Source: Crenothrix polyspora
GTDB lineage: Bacteria > Pseudomonadota > Gammaproteobacteria > Methylococcales > Methylomonadaceae
Assembly (NCBI GenBank): GCA_945903675.1
Contig: CAMDOP010000057.1
Location: 1-13,802 of the forward strand
Reading direction: 5' to 3'
DNA length: 13,802 bases
A model generated the notes under the pieces. It saw only the letters and a list, made by a program, of their open reading frames with translations. It made no database searches and was not told where the DNA came from. A program made the position numbers and the translations under genes. Positions 13,640 through 13,802 of the stretch are shown here, one piece after another. Every line of letters begins with the position of its first letter. Position 1 is the first letter of the stretch.

Positions 13640-13735
13640 ATGACGTAGGGGCTTATCCCCAGTTATCGATGCTACTTTGAACTAAGCTATGTTTTTTCTT
13701 TGATAACTGGGTAAGGTGTTACAAAACAACGTCAT
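13640..13735. repeat. 96-bp inverted-repeat element, MITE-like
   Basis: Outer arms ATGACGT (13640-13646) and ACGTCAT (13729-13735) are perfect. Inner arms CCCAGTTATC (13658-13667) and GATAACTGGG (13702-13711) are also perfect and extend with CTTA/TAAG. It ends 27 bp before the partial gene at 13763, so it could also contain regulatory sites for that gene. Confidence 0.5.
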
Positions 13736-13762
13736 TTTCAATAACTTAGTAATGGTATTTAT

Positions 13763-13802
13763 ATGAAATTAGATTATCAATATTCAGATGAGCAACTTCT
13801 GA
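13763..13802 (+). CDS. N-terminal fragment of an unidentified gene
   Basis: An ATG at 13763 opens a frame that stays open to the window end, giving MKLDYQYSDEQLL. Thirteen residues are too few to name a family. No Shine-Dalgarno sequence is visible before it. The acidic SDEQLL ending resembles the starts of several DNA-binding or sigma-like proteins, but that resemblance is not evidence. It may equally be a chance ORF. Confidence 0.3.
   Translation, partial: MKLDYQYSDEQLL

Larger units (their letters stand above)
13102..13762. other. Non-coding region rich in inverted repeats
   Basis: About 660 bp separate the Uma2 gene from a gene start at the window edge. I see no ORF with credible coding character. 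Three separate inverted-repeat blocks (13330-13380, 13537-13588, 13640-13735) are listed individually. A smaller 6-bp hairpin CTTATG/CATAAG lies at about 13439-13458. The remainder is AT-rich without a feature I can name. Confidence 0.6.

Overview
The window reads as an AT-rich gammaproteobacterial chromosome. TtcA, RNase D, KdpD and the glutathione-dependent formaldehyde pair FrmA/FghA all have gammaproteobacterial-type sequences, and the intergenic spaces are full of short palindromic repeats. A methylotroph or methanotroph (Methylococcales) is plausible from the formaldehyde genes and the repeat style. That is an inference, because no methane- or methanol-oxidation gene is present to settle it.

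Layout. 3-353 (+) is the 3' end of ttcA (tRNA thiolation). 414-1577 (+) is rnd (RNase D), whose stop codon lies in an 82-bp palindromic repeat. 1713-4052 (+) is a long topoisomerase III with two C-terminal zinc-type repeats. 4061-5757 is a repeat-rich accessory stretch. In it, direct copies of composite palindromic repeats alternate with two small modules: a DUF1778/GNAT toxin-antitoxin pair (4326-5083) and an apparently unrecognised pair of tiny membrane-protein genes (5342-5652). 5825-7804 (-) is the formaldehyde-detoxification operon, frmA then fghA. 7897-9099 (-) is a trypsin-like protease with a C-terminal Calx-beta domain. 9315-12035 (-) is a full-length KdpD sensor kinase without kdpABC or kdpE beside it. 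12036-12492 is another repeat cluster. 12493-13101 (-) is a Uma2-family nuclease-like gene broken by one in-frame stop. 13102-13762 is non-coding and rich in inverted repeats, and it ends at the first 13 codons of an unidentified gene running off the window.

Functional links. FrmA oxidises S-hydroxymethylglutathione to S-formylglutathione and FghA hydrolyses that to formate and glutathione, so the two form one pathway. The toxin and antitoxin overlap by 4 bp and should be co-translated. The two small membrane genes overlap in the same way. The other genes look like independent transcription units. The best candidates for something undescribed are the repeat-delimited modules at 4061-5757 and the small membrane pair inside them. 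No complete CRISPR array, insertion sequence, tRNA or rRNA gene was seen.
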